This document shows positions 35,864 through 46,281 of a stretch of DNA of 64,000 bases, piece by piece. Source of the DNA: Pezicula radicicola. Lineage: Eukaryota; Ascomycota; Leotiomycetes; Helotiales; Dermateaceae. A program made the position numbers and the translations under genes. Position 1 is the first letter of the stretch, and each line of letters begins with the position of its first letter. The notes beneath the pieces are model-generated. The model worked only from the letters and a program-made list of their open reading frames with translations. It did not search any database and was not told the DNA's origin. The stretch lies in assembly GCA_003008705.1 (NCBI GenBank), contig PDUO01000019.1, positions 492,552 to 556,551 of the forward strand. Reading direction: 5' to 3'.

Positions 35864-36560
35864 ATTCGTCTGCTGCAATTTCAAATCGAGGCCAGGTTTC
35901 AGATAACCCCACTCCTGCAAACTTTCTTCGTCGAGCGTATCATGCATGTGATGATTCTGGCCTAGCCAGACACCAACACAATAATGTCTACAAAGGGGCA
36001 GTTCTTGGAGATTACTTCTACATCCAAGGAGGAGAATTATCCCAACTAGTAGATGGAATTCCTGACCCCGGGCAAAAGTCTATCCCAGGTGTTTACGCAC
36101 CAAATTCACGCCAAAGAAAGCAAAATTTGAACACATAAATGGAGTCAACATCTGCGATGGAAACTGACTGCTCTCAATATAGATAATGTCACTCTTTCAG
36201 TTGATCTAAATACATCATAGACAAATGGTTCCTTGGTCATCCGAACTGTCTCGAGATCCCTCCCCCCGTGTTCAATTGGAAAGATTTCTGGATAGACCCT
36301 GATGGCAAATCATGCTACCTTTGGAACGGAGAAATGAGACCGTCGACCTTCTATGAAATACTAGATTCTCCACGGAAGATTTCGAGTATGACGCAGAAGG
36401 TGGAATATGGTCAGAAGATCCCATCAATTATACAGTTTCGACATCAGCAGGTGTTGGTTGCAGTACAACAATTGGCGATACGGGCGGACGCCACAACTCT
36501 CTCATCGAAGTTATCTTTCTCGTTAACTTGTGAAGGATCTCCATCGTTGTATCTCCAACG
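35864..36560 (+). pseudogene. Kelch-repeat protein pseudogene
   Basis: Plus-strand pieces read as the N-terminal part of the secreted/transmembrane fungal Kelch-repeat family: NPTPANFLRRAYHA, then after an intron-like spacer GDYFYIQGGELSQLVDGIPD, then LSVDLNTS. A TAG at the expected Trp codon follows (ending near 36220), then TNGSLVIRTV, FWIDPDGKSCYLWNG and, in another frame, FEYDAEGGIWSEDP. At least one nonsense codon and two frame changes are needed, and the downstream repeats are missing. The Trp-to-TAG change is the kind of transition produced by RIP. The remnant ends just before the convergent PTH11-like gene. Confidence 0.65.
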
Positions 36561-36572
36561 CTGTACACTCTT

Positions 36573-37930
36573 TCATACTAACTTCTCGGCTTTCGAGACG
36601 TACGGGCCTAGCCAACCGTAATCTTGAACAAAAGATTTCATCCCAAGATCGCCCTGCTCAGGCATTGGCAAAGGACGTTCGACAATCGTTGTAGAACTCC
36701 CCTCGGTTTTCGTTAACCCCAACATATTACCCAAACTTCTCGGATGTCGTAAAACAGACGCAAACATATATCCTCGCGCCGTTGGAGAGTCTGCCCTGAC
36801 TTTTCTGGTGATAAGAATGTTAAGGGATGGCAAACAGGCGCATATTATTCCAATGCCCACCTCGGCGACACTATGTTTTCTTCATTAGTTCAAGTTCAAT
36901 GCAAGCAGTAGAGACTAGGGACGAGTACAAACCCTAGAAGATTAAACCTCACAAAAGATACCGTAATATCATCGAAACTGCCCGGTCTCAACAACAAAAC
37001 CAACCTCACAAAACTAGTCGAAGTAGCTAATCCACCTGCTCCAAGTAATCCCATAATCTTAATCTTCTTAGCCAAAGGCACTCTCAAAGACCACGTAAGT
37101 GGAATAGGTGGAATTAAAATAACGAGATCAGTGACTGCAGCCATCGCTGTATCGGCAATGAAACTGGCCTGTCGATTTAAACAAGTGTGTTTGATACTAG
37201 GATTCCAGATTCCGGATATTGGTGAGCAGATTCGGATTTTTACTATGGTTATTGCGACTGCGAAAAGGGTTGTGAATACTAAGAAGAGCCAGATGAAAAG
37301 GACAGTTTTGCGGAATTGGGCGAATACTCGAATGAAGAGGAGGAGAAGGGAGGTTTTGGTGAAGTATGATGTTAGACTGTAGAGTATTGAGCCTACATAT
37401 GAAGACTATAACCCAATTTGTTATTTGTTTGCTATCTTTAGTTTGACTTCATGCTTACTTTCTGGAAACCAGTAAAGCTTTCCTTTGAAATCTCCCATAG
37501 ATGATAACCTGCTCCGAAACGATTCACTGTAGACTAGTCAGTCGGGCTCTCCTTGGGAAACTGATTGAGAAGAACATACTAAATATTCCACAAATCCAAT
37601 ATCCAACAAAGCTAATCTGTTCTTACGTCAGGACTAAACGCATTAATCCAAGAGTGCCAATTACAAATGCAATGAAACACGTCCCTAAATCATGTCAGTG
37701 AAAGACGGCTCAAAAATAACTTAGGTGTTTTCAATCAACTCACACTCCTCTCTCCCAATTGACCGTACCACCCAAGTTCTAATATATATACGTAACAACA
37801 CGAACGGGGGGATAAGACAAATCGCTATAATCATACCCACTGTATTAACAGTGTGCAAGACATCCTTCGGTCGAGCAAGATTGGGCGTGTACCCTTCGGG
37901 CGGTGGAATCGCTCCCGCAAAATCCGACAT
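36573..37930 (-). CDS. PTH11-like seven-helix receptor (rhodopsin-domain) protein
   Basis: The start MSDFAGAIPPPEGYTPNLARP and first helix lie in exon 37930-37744 (an upstream in-frame ATG exists at 37966). Exon 2 begins at 37684 with TCFIAFV. The segment to NRFGAGYHLWEISKESF (ending 37459) has uncertain splice sites. Then exon 37405-36933 gives helices 3-7 including AMAAVTDLVILIPPIPLTW, and exon 36870-36573 gives GIICACLPSLNILIT and the cytosolic tail. The pattern (GYHLWEI, TDL...PIP, ICACLPS) is that of fungal PTH11-class putative GPCRs, which are plasma membrane sensors in some pathogens. If no splicing solution exists for the 37460-37684 part, the gene is damaged there. Confidence 0.7.
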
Positions 37931-38246
37931 ATTGTCAACAGAGGTAGAAATTTGTCTAGACTTCAAAAGGATTTTACATGATGAAGTATCCTCAAGTATT
38001 TCTACATAGCTTGCTGTAGCTCTGAATTACCGGTAAGTTCGACATGAGACAGAAAAATTACTACCCCCCCCTTGAATAAAGGTTAAAATTTTTGCCCTGC
38101 CACCAGCCAACAGTTTAACCTTTATGTAGTGGCGGGGATAGTAGTTTTTAAGAAACCTTCTTTCGTCCGCAATGTCCTGTAGCCAATTAGCGAAGTAGGG
38201 AAAGGTCAAGATACTTTGAAGGTACTCAGACTTTCGTAATTGAGCT

Positions 38247-38285
38247 TGGTCCAAGCGTTCCTTCGCACAAATCAGTCACGTGTTG
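38247..38285 (+). repeat. Divergent partial copy of the nested foldback element core
   Basis: A 39-bp segment beginning TGGTCCAAGCG and ending CACGTGTTG matches 38711-38749 inside the nested element with 3 differences. All three are transitions of C-to-T or G-to-A type in the inner copy, as expected for RIP or deamination. Weaker similarity continues to both sides. Confidence 0.7.
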
Positions 38286-38505
38286 ATATATTTCGTAGCA
38301 AAAGTCCTTCGTACCGTAGTTCAGCGTGATACTATAAACTTCCCGCTATGAACCAGTTGTCTTGTTCCAGCCCACACATTTTGCTACCCTATAGTGTACT
38401 TTTTGGCTTATTTACAGTGCATTGTATAATTTTTGGTACAAGTAGATTCGTACGGAGGTATATTTCGCCACTTAAAATATTAGCAAGCGGCAGTTATTCT
38501 GTTAA

Positions 38506-39036
38506 GGGTCCGTTTGGCAGCGGAATATAAACGAGAATATGGGCTTAGAATATGGTTTTCGTGGTTCGGAACATTCGGAATCGAAAAATAGTGTTTGGCA
38601 ACTAGAATATAGATCTAGAAACTAAGTTAGAATATAGAAACTAGTATATTTTGACCTTAAATAAAATCGGTGGTCTGGAGTCCGAAGGACAGATTAATTT
38701 GTATTGACCCTGGTCCAAGCGTTTCTTCACACAAATCAATCACGTGTTGGTCCATTTTATAGCAAAAACGCTTGAACTAGGCTCAATACAGATTAATCTG
38801 TCCTTCGTAAAGCCTATAACTATAGGCTATTATTAAATCGGGTTTAGCTTCAGAACAAGCCAACCTTATTAACCAATGTAAATTCTATAATCTAACTTGA
38901 AACACAAGCATTACTAAACACGATTTTCTCTGGGAAAAACTAGTAGTTTCTATATTCTAGAATACAAGTATTTTGTAGTTTCTTTTCATATCCTCTTTCT
39001 ACATTCCGGTCTCAGATTCCGCTGCCAAACAGGCCC
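38506..39036. mobile_element. PIF/Harbinger-like MITE, 531 bp
   Basis: Terminal inverted repeats begin GGGTCCGTTTGGCAGCGGAA on the left and, read from the right end, GGGCCTGTTTGGCAGCGGAA. The element is flanked by direct TAA duplications at 38503-38505 and 39037-39039. GGGNCNGTTTGG termini and a 3-bp TWA/TAA duplication are typical of the PIF/Harbinger (Tourist-like) superfamily. No transposase frame is present, so it is non-autonomous. A second element is nested inside at 38683-38807. Confidence 0.8.
38683..38807. mobile_element. Nested 125-bp foldback element
   Basis: Arms of 25 bp (CGAAGGACAGATTAAT plus TTGTATTGA on the left, its complement on the right) match with one mismatch. They enclose a 75-bp core containing TGGTCCAAGCG and a CACGTG palindrome. 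A diverged copy of the core lies at 38247-38285, so this is a repeated family. Confidence 0.7.
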
Positions 39037-39166
39037 TAATAAATCATTTTCTTGTTCTACTAATCAAATCAAAAATCAAGCAAACCATTATTCGAGGAAA
39101 AGAACGTAGATCCGGACTGTTAAGTTTATTAGCGAGTAGCGAGGGAACCGGTCCAGTGTGTGAGTA

Positions 39167-39416
39167 CGGAGGTCACGGCAAAAAGTTTGGAGACTACAGG
39201 GACCTTTAGGCGGTTAAGCACTAATGCTACAGCAACGGGTTACAGGGGTCTAAGCAACCTAGTCCTCTTTTGTACTACCTAAGCCCGCTGTAATCTGCCT
39301 CCTACGCCCTGTAGATCGGGCAGAACAGGGGCTAGTTATAGGTACTTATATGCTATAATTTATCGCGACATCCCTATAACCGCCTATAGTCTCCAAACTT
39401 TTTGCCGTGACCTTCG
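39167..39416. mobile_element. TA-flanked MITE, 250 bp
   Basis: Terminal inverted repeats of about 32 bp begin CGGAGGTCACGGCAAAAAGT on the left and CGAAGGTCACGGCAAAAAGT when read from the right end, continuing TTGGAGACTA on both sides. TA dinucleotides flank the element at 39165-39166 and 39417-39418, the Tc1/mariner (including Fot1/Pogo) target duplication. It has no coding capacity. Confidence 0.85.
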
Positions 39417-39739
39417 TACTGTACTGTACTTCCCGTGCTTGTCAACCAATCCTAAGCCTCTGATTCTACTTACACTTTTAAGCGCGTAACATAATATATA
39501 CTTCTAGAATGCAAACGCTTAGACACATACCAGATTATGAATATACTAGGTAGTGGAAATTTAACACAAATTCGAATACGAGAATCAAATGGCTACAACA
39601 AATTGCGGTTAGATCTGTATTGGCAAAGATTCTGCAGTACAGTAGAGAAAGTAGTAAAGCTTGAGTTTATCCTTATATTACTATGTCTCGAATCATGAAT
39701 ATTGGCTATTTAGGCAGCGATTTGACACTTCGCTCGCCT

Positions 39740-39860
39740 ACAATCGCTTAACGCGTCTTAAAGGCAAATACAAGGAGTTTATTAGCTAGAGCTGCTCTAG
39801 TTGGTCGATACCTTATTGCACGTCCCTATGGCCCAAGCGTTGGCTAATCTTCATGATTCG
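39740..39860 (+). repeat. Fragment sharing sequence with the solo LTR at 62.8 kb
   Basis: About 120 bp (from ACAATCGCTTAACGCGTCTT through CACGTCCCTATGGCCCAAGC) closely match 63090-63216 in the solo LTR. Differences include small indels. It is read as a degraded LTR fragment of the same retrotransposon family. Confidence 0.75.
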
Positions 39861-40742
39861 GGTTAGCTTTCGGGTCCTCAATTAGACTCTACGTCAAGTC
39901 GTATATATGCATATAACCAATCCTTTGCTAGTGCCACGTGCTGATATGCGAGGTCACGTGTATATAGCAACCAGGACACTTAGCACCAAACCTATTCTCT
40001 AAACATTTGTAGTAGCTAGTTATATTACTATATGTTCTTTTTGTGATAGATATAGGTTTAAAACGCAACGAATGTCTTTCTGAGCTCGAGTGCACTAGCT
40101 ACCTCACGGATCAATCCACAGTACTCGAGTATACCCCTTAGGATAAATGCAAAGGCTATATTTAATGTTTGGCATTCTTGGCAGCAACTTCTGGCAGTTG
40201 AATCATGTGGTTTTGTGTATAGATACTTCTGATCCATTAAAGCTAAGAGGAGCTACTATGCAAATAATACATTATTTAGGATTTGTAGCCGTTTGTTTTG
40301 AAAAGCTTCCTTAACCTATTCTGAAATTCACACAGATAACACAATACTATATATTATTGCCGATGAAAATGTACGTTGCAAGCTATAATATAGGTTAAAA
40401 GGAAAACAAGCAAGATATTCGGAAAAGCCACAGGTTCCCCGAGGTTCAATAATTTTAGTGCACTTTCAGCATAGCCAAGCTCGCTAAGCCACTAAATACC
40501 TATTACATTTATCCAGACGGGGGTCCACGGGTAACTGTACCGTCAATTTAAACTTCATCCCCGCCAGATCTATCATTTTCACCTTTCTTGATCAGATATT
40601 CCACGAATAGCCATTGATACCACTAAACAATGAATCCTAAAATGCGGTTCATAAATCGGAGGCTTGGTCCACTTCTAATCTTCCTTTGGCTGTGCTATTA
40701 TTCAAGCTTTTCTTGACTCCGCCCAGCTAAAGCTTAGTCAAA

Positions 40743-42374
40743 ATGTTATTCAAATCAATTATCCTCGCTGCTTTCTCCTTGCCATCAATTGTCTTAGCTC
40801 AATTGGCAGGATCTGGTTATACCATTGGCCCTCTCACAACTTCAGATGCTAAGTGGGCTGTGAAGGTCTGCGATGTTACCAAGTATGGTGCCGTAGCAGA
40901 TGGGACAACTGATATTGGGCCTCCTCTGTTGGCTGCCTTCAATGCGTGTAAAAGTGGTGGGATAGGTGAGTCTTAAGCAGGTGCATGAGGCCCAAGATCT
41001 GACATCTGGAAGTCAACATCCCTTTGGGAACGTTCGCGATGGCAACATGGGTCACACTAAGCGGAGGCACAGCTTGGGGTATCAACTTTGAAGGTGTGAT
41101 TGAAAGAACTGGGTATGTATTCTTCAGTAGATATTTGCAATTTGAACTGACACTTTTTAAGTACTGCAGGAGGACATATGATCGTCAGTAAGCGACCAAT
41201 ATTCACGCAAAGAATTCAAACGCTAATGAATCTTAGTTGAGGACTCAACCGACTTTGAGCTCTACAGCAGTAGATCAAGCGGTGCTATACAAGGCTATGG
41301 CTACCAGTTCCATGAGCAAGGGATATATGGGTAAGACTGCTAGAATAAAAGTTCCGCTCAGGCTGACATAGGCCCAGCCCTCGTCTCATCCGCCTGATAA
41401 ACGTGGTCAACTTCGCAATTCACGATATTGCTCTTGTGGACTGTAAGTACTCCAAGCCATGGATTTTGCATTCTTGCTGACAACAGCAAAGCACCCGCAT
41501 TTCACTTGATCCTCGACACCTGCCAAGGTGGTGAAGTATATAATCTCATCATCCGAGGTGGCAATGAAGGAGGACTTGATGGCATCGACGTCTGGGGCTT
41601 CAACATCCATATTCACGATGTTGAAGTGACAAACAAGGACGAATGTGTGACAGTAAAGGTAGTATCTCCGTTATCCTATTTCTCACAAACTTGCTGACTA
41701 CCCTGCAGAATCCTAGCAACCATTTCCTCATAGAGAACATATACTGCAACTGGAGCGGCGGTAGCGCGATTGGATCTCTCGGCATCAACACTGATATCTC
41801 AAAGATTACTTACTCCAACATCTACACCTGGTCATCGAATCAAATGATGATGCTGAAGTCCAACGGGGGAAACGGTACTGTCTCCGACTGCGTCTTTCAG
41901 AACTTCATCGGTCACTCAAACGCTTATTCTCTCGACATCAACGCCTACTGGACCGATGAAACTCTCCAAGCCGGTGATGGTGTTTTCTATACAGGCCTTA
42001 CATTCAACAATTGGAAAGGGACTTGTGCAGCTGGAGCCACCCGAGCTCCAATTAATGTTATCTGTCCCACTGGAGAACCTTGTACTGGAATCACGATCGA
42101 AGATTTCGCAATATGGACTGACACTGGAAGCTACGAGTACTATAAGTGTGAGAATGCTTGGGGTAATGGTGCTTGCTTGAAGAGTGGGAGCGCGCACACC
42201 GCTGTCGCCATTACAACACAGACAGTGACTGCAGCACCGAGCGGATACTCCGCCGCCAAGATGCCGAGTGATCTTGCGAGTGGGTTTGGACTTAGTACCA
42301 GTATTCCTATTCCAACAGTTCCGACGACTTTCTTCCCAGGTGCTACTCCGGCGACTGCTAGGGCTTATCCGTAA
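40743..42374 (+). CDS. Secreted GH28 endo-rhamnogalacturonan hydrolase (rhamnogalacturonase)
   Basis: Seven exons (40743-40965, 41013-41112, 41162-41187, 41237-41330, 41372-41442, 41492-41658, 41709-42374) join in frame to 448 residues. A signal peptide ([19 protein letters not shown]) is followed by the [12 protein letters not shown] start of the right-handed beta-helix, then [34 protein letters not shown], and [15 protein letters not shown]. These are the GH28 catalytic region as found in Aspergillus RhgA/RhgB-type enzymes, with Asp in LDGIDV and NKDE. The C-terminus is a Ser/Thr/Pro-rich tail. The enzyme cuts galacturonic acid-rhamnose linkages in the backbone of rhamnogalacturonan I of pectin. 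Small internal exons make some borders tentative, although the frame closes perfectly. Confidence 0.93.
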
Positions 42375-44537
42375 GTCTGGATTCTCCCTGGAGGAACATA
42401 GGAAGGGTTCATCTCTTTTAGTGGATATATGGTCATTCTTTTGTACATATTTATTCTTTGGTACATACTCCTTGTTTCGCACCAAACACTAGTTGTTAAG
42501 GATGATGCCTAGTTGAAGCAAAAGTTTGGGAAACGTCTCTAGTCTCAACAACATTAATGGGACGCACGCCTACTGTTCTAGTACAGATTTTCGACCTTAC
42601 GTTAAGAATCAGTATACATTGTAGTAGTGTCTAGATTGCATAAGTCAATAGTTGGTAGGCTTACTCAAATGATGCTAGGCTTTATAAATCCAGAAATCAA
42701 TATTTCTACTAATTATACCAATATAAAGCCACCGAATTTATTCGAGCGTGCGAATAGATTCAACTATTACGACGAACTCAGTGGAACAAACCCCACTCAC
42801 TAAGTTAGCGAGCAGAACCAGCTTAGTGTAACCATAGCAATAGTGTTAAAGCCACGTAGGCATACACACTTTTGAATCGTGTATACGACGTAGCGACGAT
42901 TCTAAGAACTTAGAAACACCTAAGATTGCGAAGATATTGGCTGATGAAAAGTGAAACCAAATACGAAACCAAACAATAAAAGGCCACAATAACACTTTCC
43001 TCAGTATCGATGTATCAGCTAAGGCAATGGAAATAAATCTTAAGGCTTGGTGAGTAGCCTGGACGTATTTTCCTTAGTTTGAATCAACTATTACAACGAG
43101 TGCTATTGTTTTACAAATCAGAAACACATTGCGTCACTTTCTTGTTTTTTAAGCATATCTATTTTAATACTCCAATTCCAGGTATCAAATTGGTTAGTTA
43201 GAAAATGGTCATTGAATTGAGTTTGTATGGCCTGGATTTAGGAACCTGAAAAATAATAAGTGAAGTGTTGGTTGAGAAAAGCAAAATTTCGGTAAAGGCA
43301 GCTACATATTTTCTATAGCCTAATTTTTTATACTTAGGCCTTATAATACGTGTGCTCATTATAAGGCTTCTGTCGAACCCTTTACATCTAAATGATACGT
43401 AGATGTCTACATCAACTAAAGCTTGCCTGTATGATCTTTTGAAGAAGTGACGTTGTAGACAATTTTATTTATTAGGATATTTAGGCGAGCTGAAACACTT
43501 TATTTTTCCCCTCCTCAAAATCATAACTATATCCCCAGGTTCAAAAACAACCCCGTCATCCCCGAACCCCGGAAAACGTATCCGCCCCAAAAATCGGGCT
43601 CCCCGTATGAACACGTCACCCTATATAGTAGGCATCATAGACGAAATGATTAATGGCTGCTATCTGATTCGTGGTCCTTGTTTACTTTGTAGGGTACTAG
43701 TAGGGATGTAGCGATTTGTGCAGCCAATCAGTCTTCAAAGCCACAACTGCCGTAACTACCACGCGCCAAAAGTTCTTTGTTACCACGTAATCGCAATATT
43801 CGCAGCCGGGTCATAGTATCCTCAGGTTCCTGATACAAGTACGATGCTGAAAATGATATTTGATGCAGGCCACGTGAATTCTGCCGGAGCCGTGACCTTG
43901 AAGTGATAAATCTCCTAGTTCAAGTAACTCAATTGGTTTAACTACGACAACTTACTTGATTCGAGTAATTTAATCACGGTATTTTAAGTTAAGAAACTTA
44001 TTTGATCTTAAATATCTACTTATCTTTAAGCGGTGAGCTCGAAGAGGCATCGAAGAGGCATACACGTCACATGGTCCACATACAATATCAATAGTAGTAC
44101 CGTACATGTATCAGAAGCATATCCCCAGATGACTTAGATGACTTACATTAGTGTAGACCTGTTGGTACTCGTGACTCTTGCCATTATTTTCGGCTCCACG
44201 TAAGCGACGGAAAGAATTCGTACCCATACTCTAGTAGCTATGCTTATGGATGTGCATTTAGCCTGGCACGATATTCTTTTTAGATTTTAGATGTCTTAGA
44301 TAGTTATACTTATTGTTGAATTGCGTACACTCAAATCTCCGGGCCTGCCGCTTAGAGTCATCTAAGTTGGAGGTAATAGAATTAGTTCTATAAGTATACT
44401 ATTCAGCTAAATTAGTTTTCCAATGCCAATCACCATCCGCTCGAAGATTCTTACTTCTGCACTTCCAAGACTCCTCATACGTTCTTTATCTACACTTTTT
44501 ACCTACACGCTTTACCTACATTCGTTTCATAGCCAAT
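42375..44537. other. Intergenic, AT-rich with a short GC-richer island
   Basis: About 2.2 kb without a supported gene. A GC-richer island at about 43500-43620 has a minus-strand frame of some 45 codons with protein-like composition (FEPGDIVMILRRGK) but no recognisable family. CACGTG-like and CACGTGAATTC motifs occur near 43873. Confidence 0.45.
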
Positions 44538-45946
44538 ATGGTTTATCTATCCAAAGCTCTTACCAGTCTAATCACAGCGTCTCTTCTCAGCCAGACCATT
44601 ACTGCTCATCCCGGCCATGACATGGAATCTGAGATCGCAGAGCGTTCTGCCTATTTCAAGAATTCGGCTCGTGATCTCTCTCACTGCAACGAGAAGTTGA
44701 AGAAGCGAGGAACTGAGGATAGGCAACTCAAACGACGACAGACCGCTGTCGAGAACTTGCGTCAAGAACGTGGTCTTCATCATAGTTAGTAGTTTCATTC
44801 TCTGAAAATAGTACCACTAGGCGTTTCTAACATTAGTATAGAACGCAAGGTTGACGCCAGATCCCTTGAAAGTGTTACCAATACCTCTCATCTGTCAGAT
44901 CTTGATGTCACTTCTGACACCACATCGTCCGGCCATTGGGGTGTAGAGGATATCATTTACAGCAACTCATCATGTATTTTATCTCCCGAGGGCGAGGTTG
45001 GTCCTTTCTGTAAGTGCCGGAACTTTGAGCCTATAAGAAGATATCACTTACCAATTTGAGGCAGATGTTACCGGAGAATTTATCAGACGCGACGTGCGTG
45101 AAACCCAGGAGGGTATCGATATCATCGTGGACGGCCAATTCATCGATGTTAACACCTGTGAGCCTATTCCAAACCTCATGTGGGATTTATGGCACGCCAA
45201 CTCGTCTGGTGTTTACGGGGGAGTAATCGGTAGCGGGAATGGCAACGAAGAAGATACGGGAAATCTCAATAACACTTTCCTGCGCGGTCTGCAACCCACG
45301 GATGGTGATGGTGTGGCTCAGTTCATCACCAAGTTCCCTGGACATTATGCTGGAAGAGCCACTCATATCCACGTCGTTGGTCATCTTAACGGAACTGTTC
45401 TATCCAATGGTACATACACTGGTGGCAATATTCCACATATTGGTCAGCTTTTCTTTGACCAGGATTTGATCACGGAAGTGAACCTCCTGGAGCCTTATGT
45501 CAACAACACTATTTCTATCACTGAGAACGTTGATGACAAAGTCGTGGCGGTAGAGGTATGCAACTTCAGGAATAACTCTACTAGAAGTATTTTTACTGAC
45601 TCGCTTCGTTTTAGGTTGACAATGATGCCGATCCTTTCTTTAACTACGTCTTACTGGGGGATACAGTCTCGGATGGACTTTTCATGTGGATCACTTTGGG
45701 AGTAAGTAACTTTAGTAATTCTCTTTACTCGGAAGCCTGTTAAGATTACACTTCTTCTTGCATTATGTTTCTCACTGTGCTCAAATTATACCTCGATAGC
45801 CAAAAGCTAACCTTGGATAGGTTGATCCAACGGCTGCCTATACTTATTCTGCTGCATCAAAATATACCGCTGATGGGGGCGTTGAGTTGAGCAGCAGCAC
45901 ATCGCCAGATGGAAATAGTACCAGTAATACGACCACAGCTCTTTAA
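44538..45946 (+). CDS. Secreted intradiol ring-cleavage dioxygenase-like protein
   Basis: Five exons (44538-44784, 44842-45009, 45065-45555, 45615-45701, 45821-45946) join in frame to 372 residues. A signal peptide (MVYLSKALTSLITASLLSQTITA) is followed by a propeptide-like basic stretch with KKR and RR sites. The domain resembles the beta chain of protocatechuate 3,4-dioxygenase: GPFYVTGEFIRRDVRE, the barrel segment CEPIPNLMWDLWHANSSGVY, and FPGHYAGRATHIHVVGH. Tyr in GPFYV and GVY and the two His in RATHIHV match the expected Fe(III) ligands. Secreted fungal members are thought to attack catechol-type phenolics such as lignin fragments. The tail is Ser/Thr-rich. The last intron (119 bp) is the longest. 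Confidence 0.88.
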
Positions 45947-46281
45947 GTCTACATCCGCCCTATCTACTACGGCACAACTAGCAGTCTCGACTTCCGAAAA
46001 TGAAGGACACCAATGCCTACGTTGAAATGGAAGAGAGGCAAATGTCAATCTAGTCCTTTTCTTTTTAAATTACAATTACTGTAGCAACTCATTGTAATTT
46101 GTGCAGTCTTGATTAAAGTCGCATGAATTCTGATTGACTGTGAGCCTTCTATGATCAGCGATACGGTTTCGGATCCTTGTTATACTTAACTTGAGGGTTA
46201 ATGTACTTGTACATCTCACAGGTTGTGGTCGCCCCTGAAAACAAGAGCAAGAAAGTCTGCAATATCGAATATGATAACCAT
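45947..46281. other. Short convergent intergenic spacer
   Basis: About 335 bp between the convergent dioxygenase and MOSC genes, containing both 3' ends. Nothing else is seen. Confidence 0.5.

Larger units (their letters stand above)
37931..40742. other. Transposon-rich gene desert
   Basis: About 2.8 kb holding no supported gene. It contains a Harbinger-like MITE with a nested foldback element, a partial copy of the nested sequence, a TA-flanked MITE and an LTR-related fragment, all listed separately. The last part is the promoter of the GH28 gene. Confidence 0.65.

Noticed and set aside
43500..43640. Possible duplicated MOSC domain tail
   Set aside because: The resemblance to the MOSC gene at 46.3-47.6 kb is weak and lacks the FGRYGF motif, so I do not annotate it as a relic of that gene.
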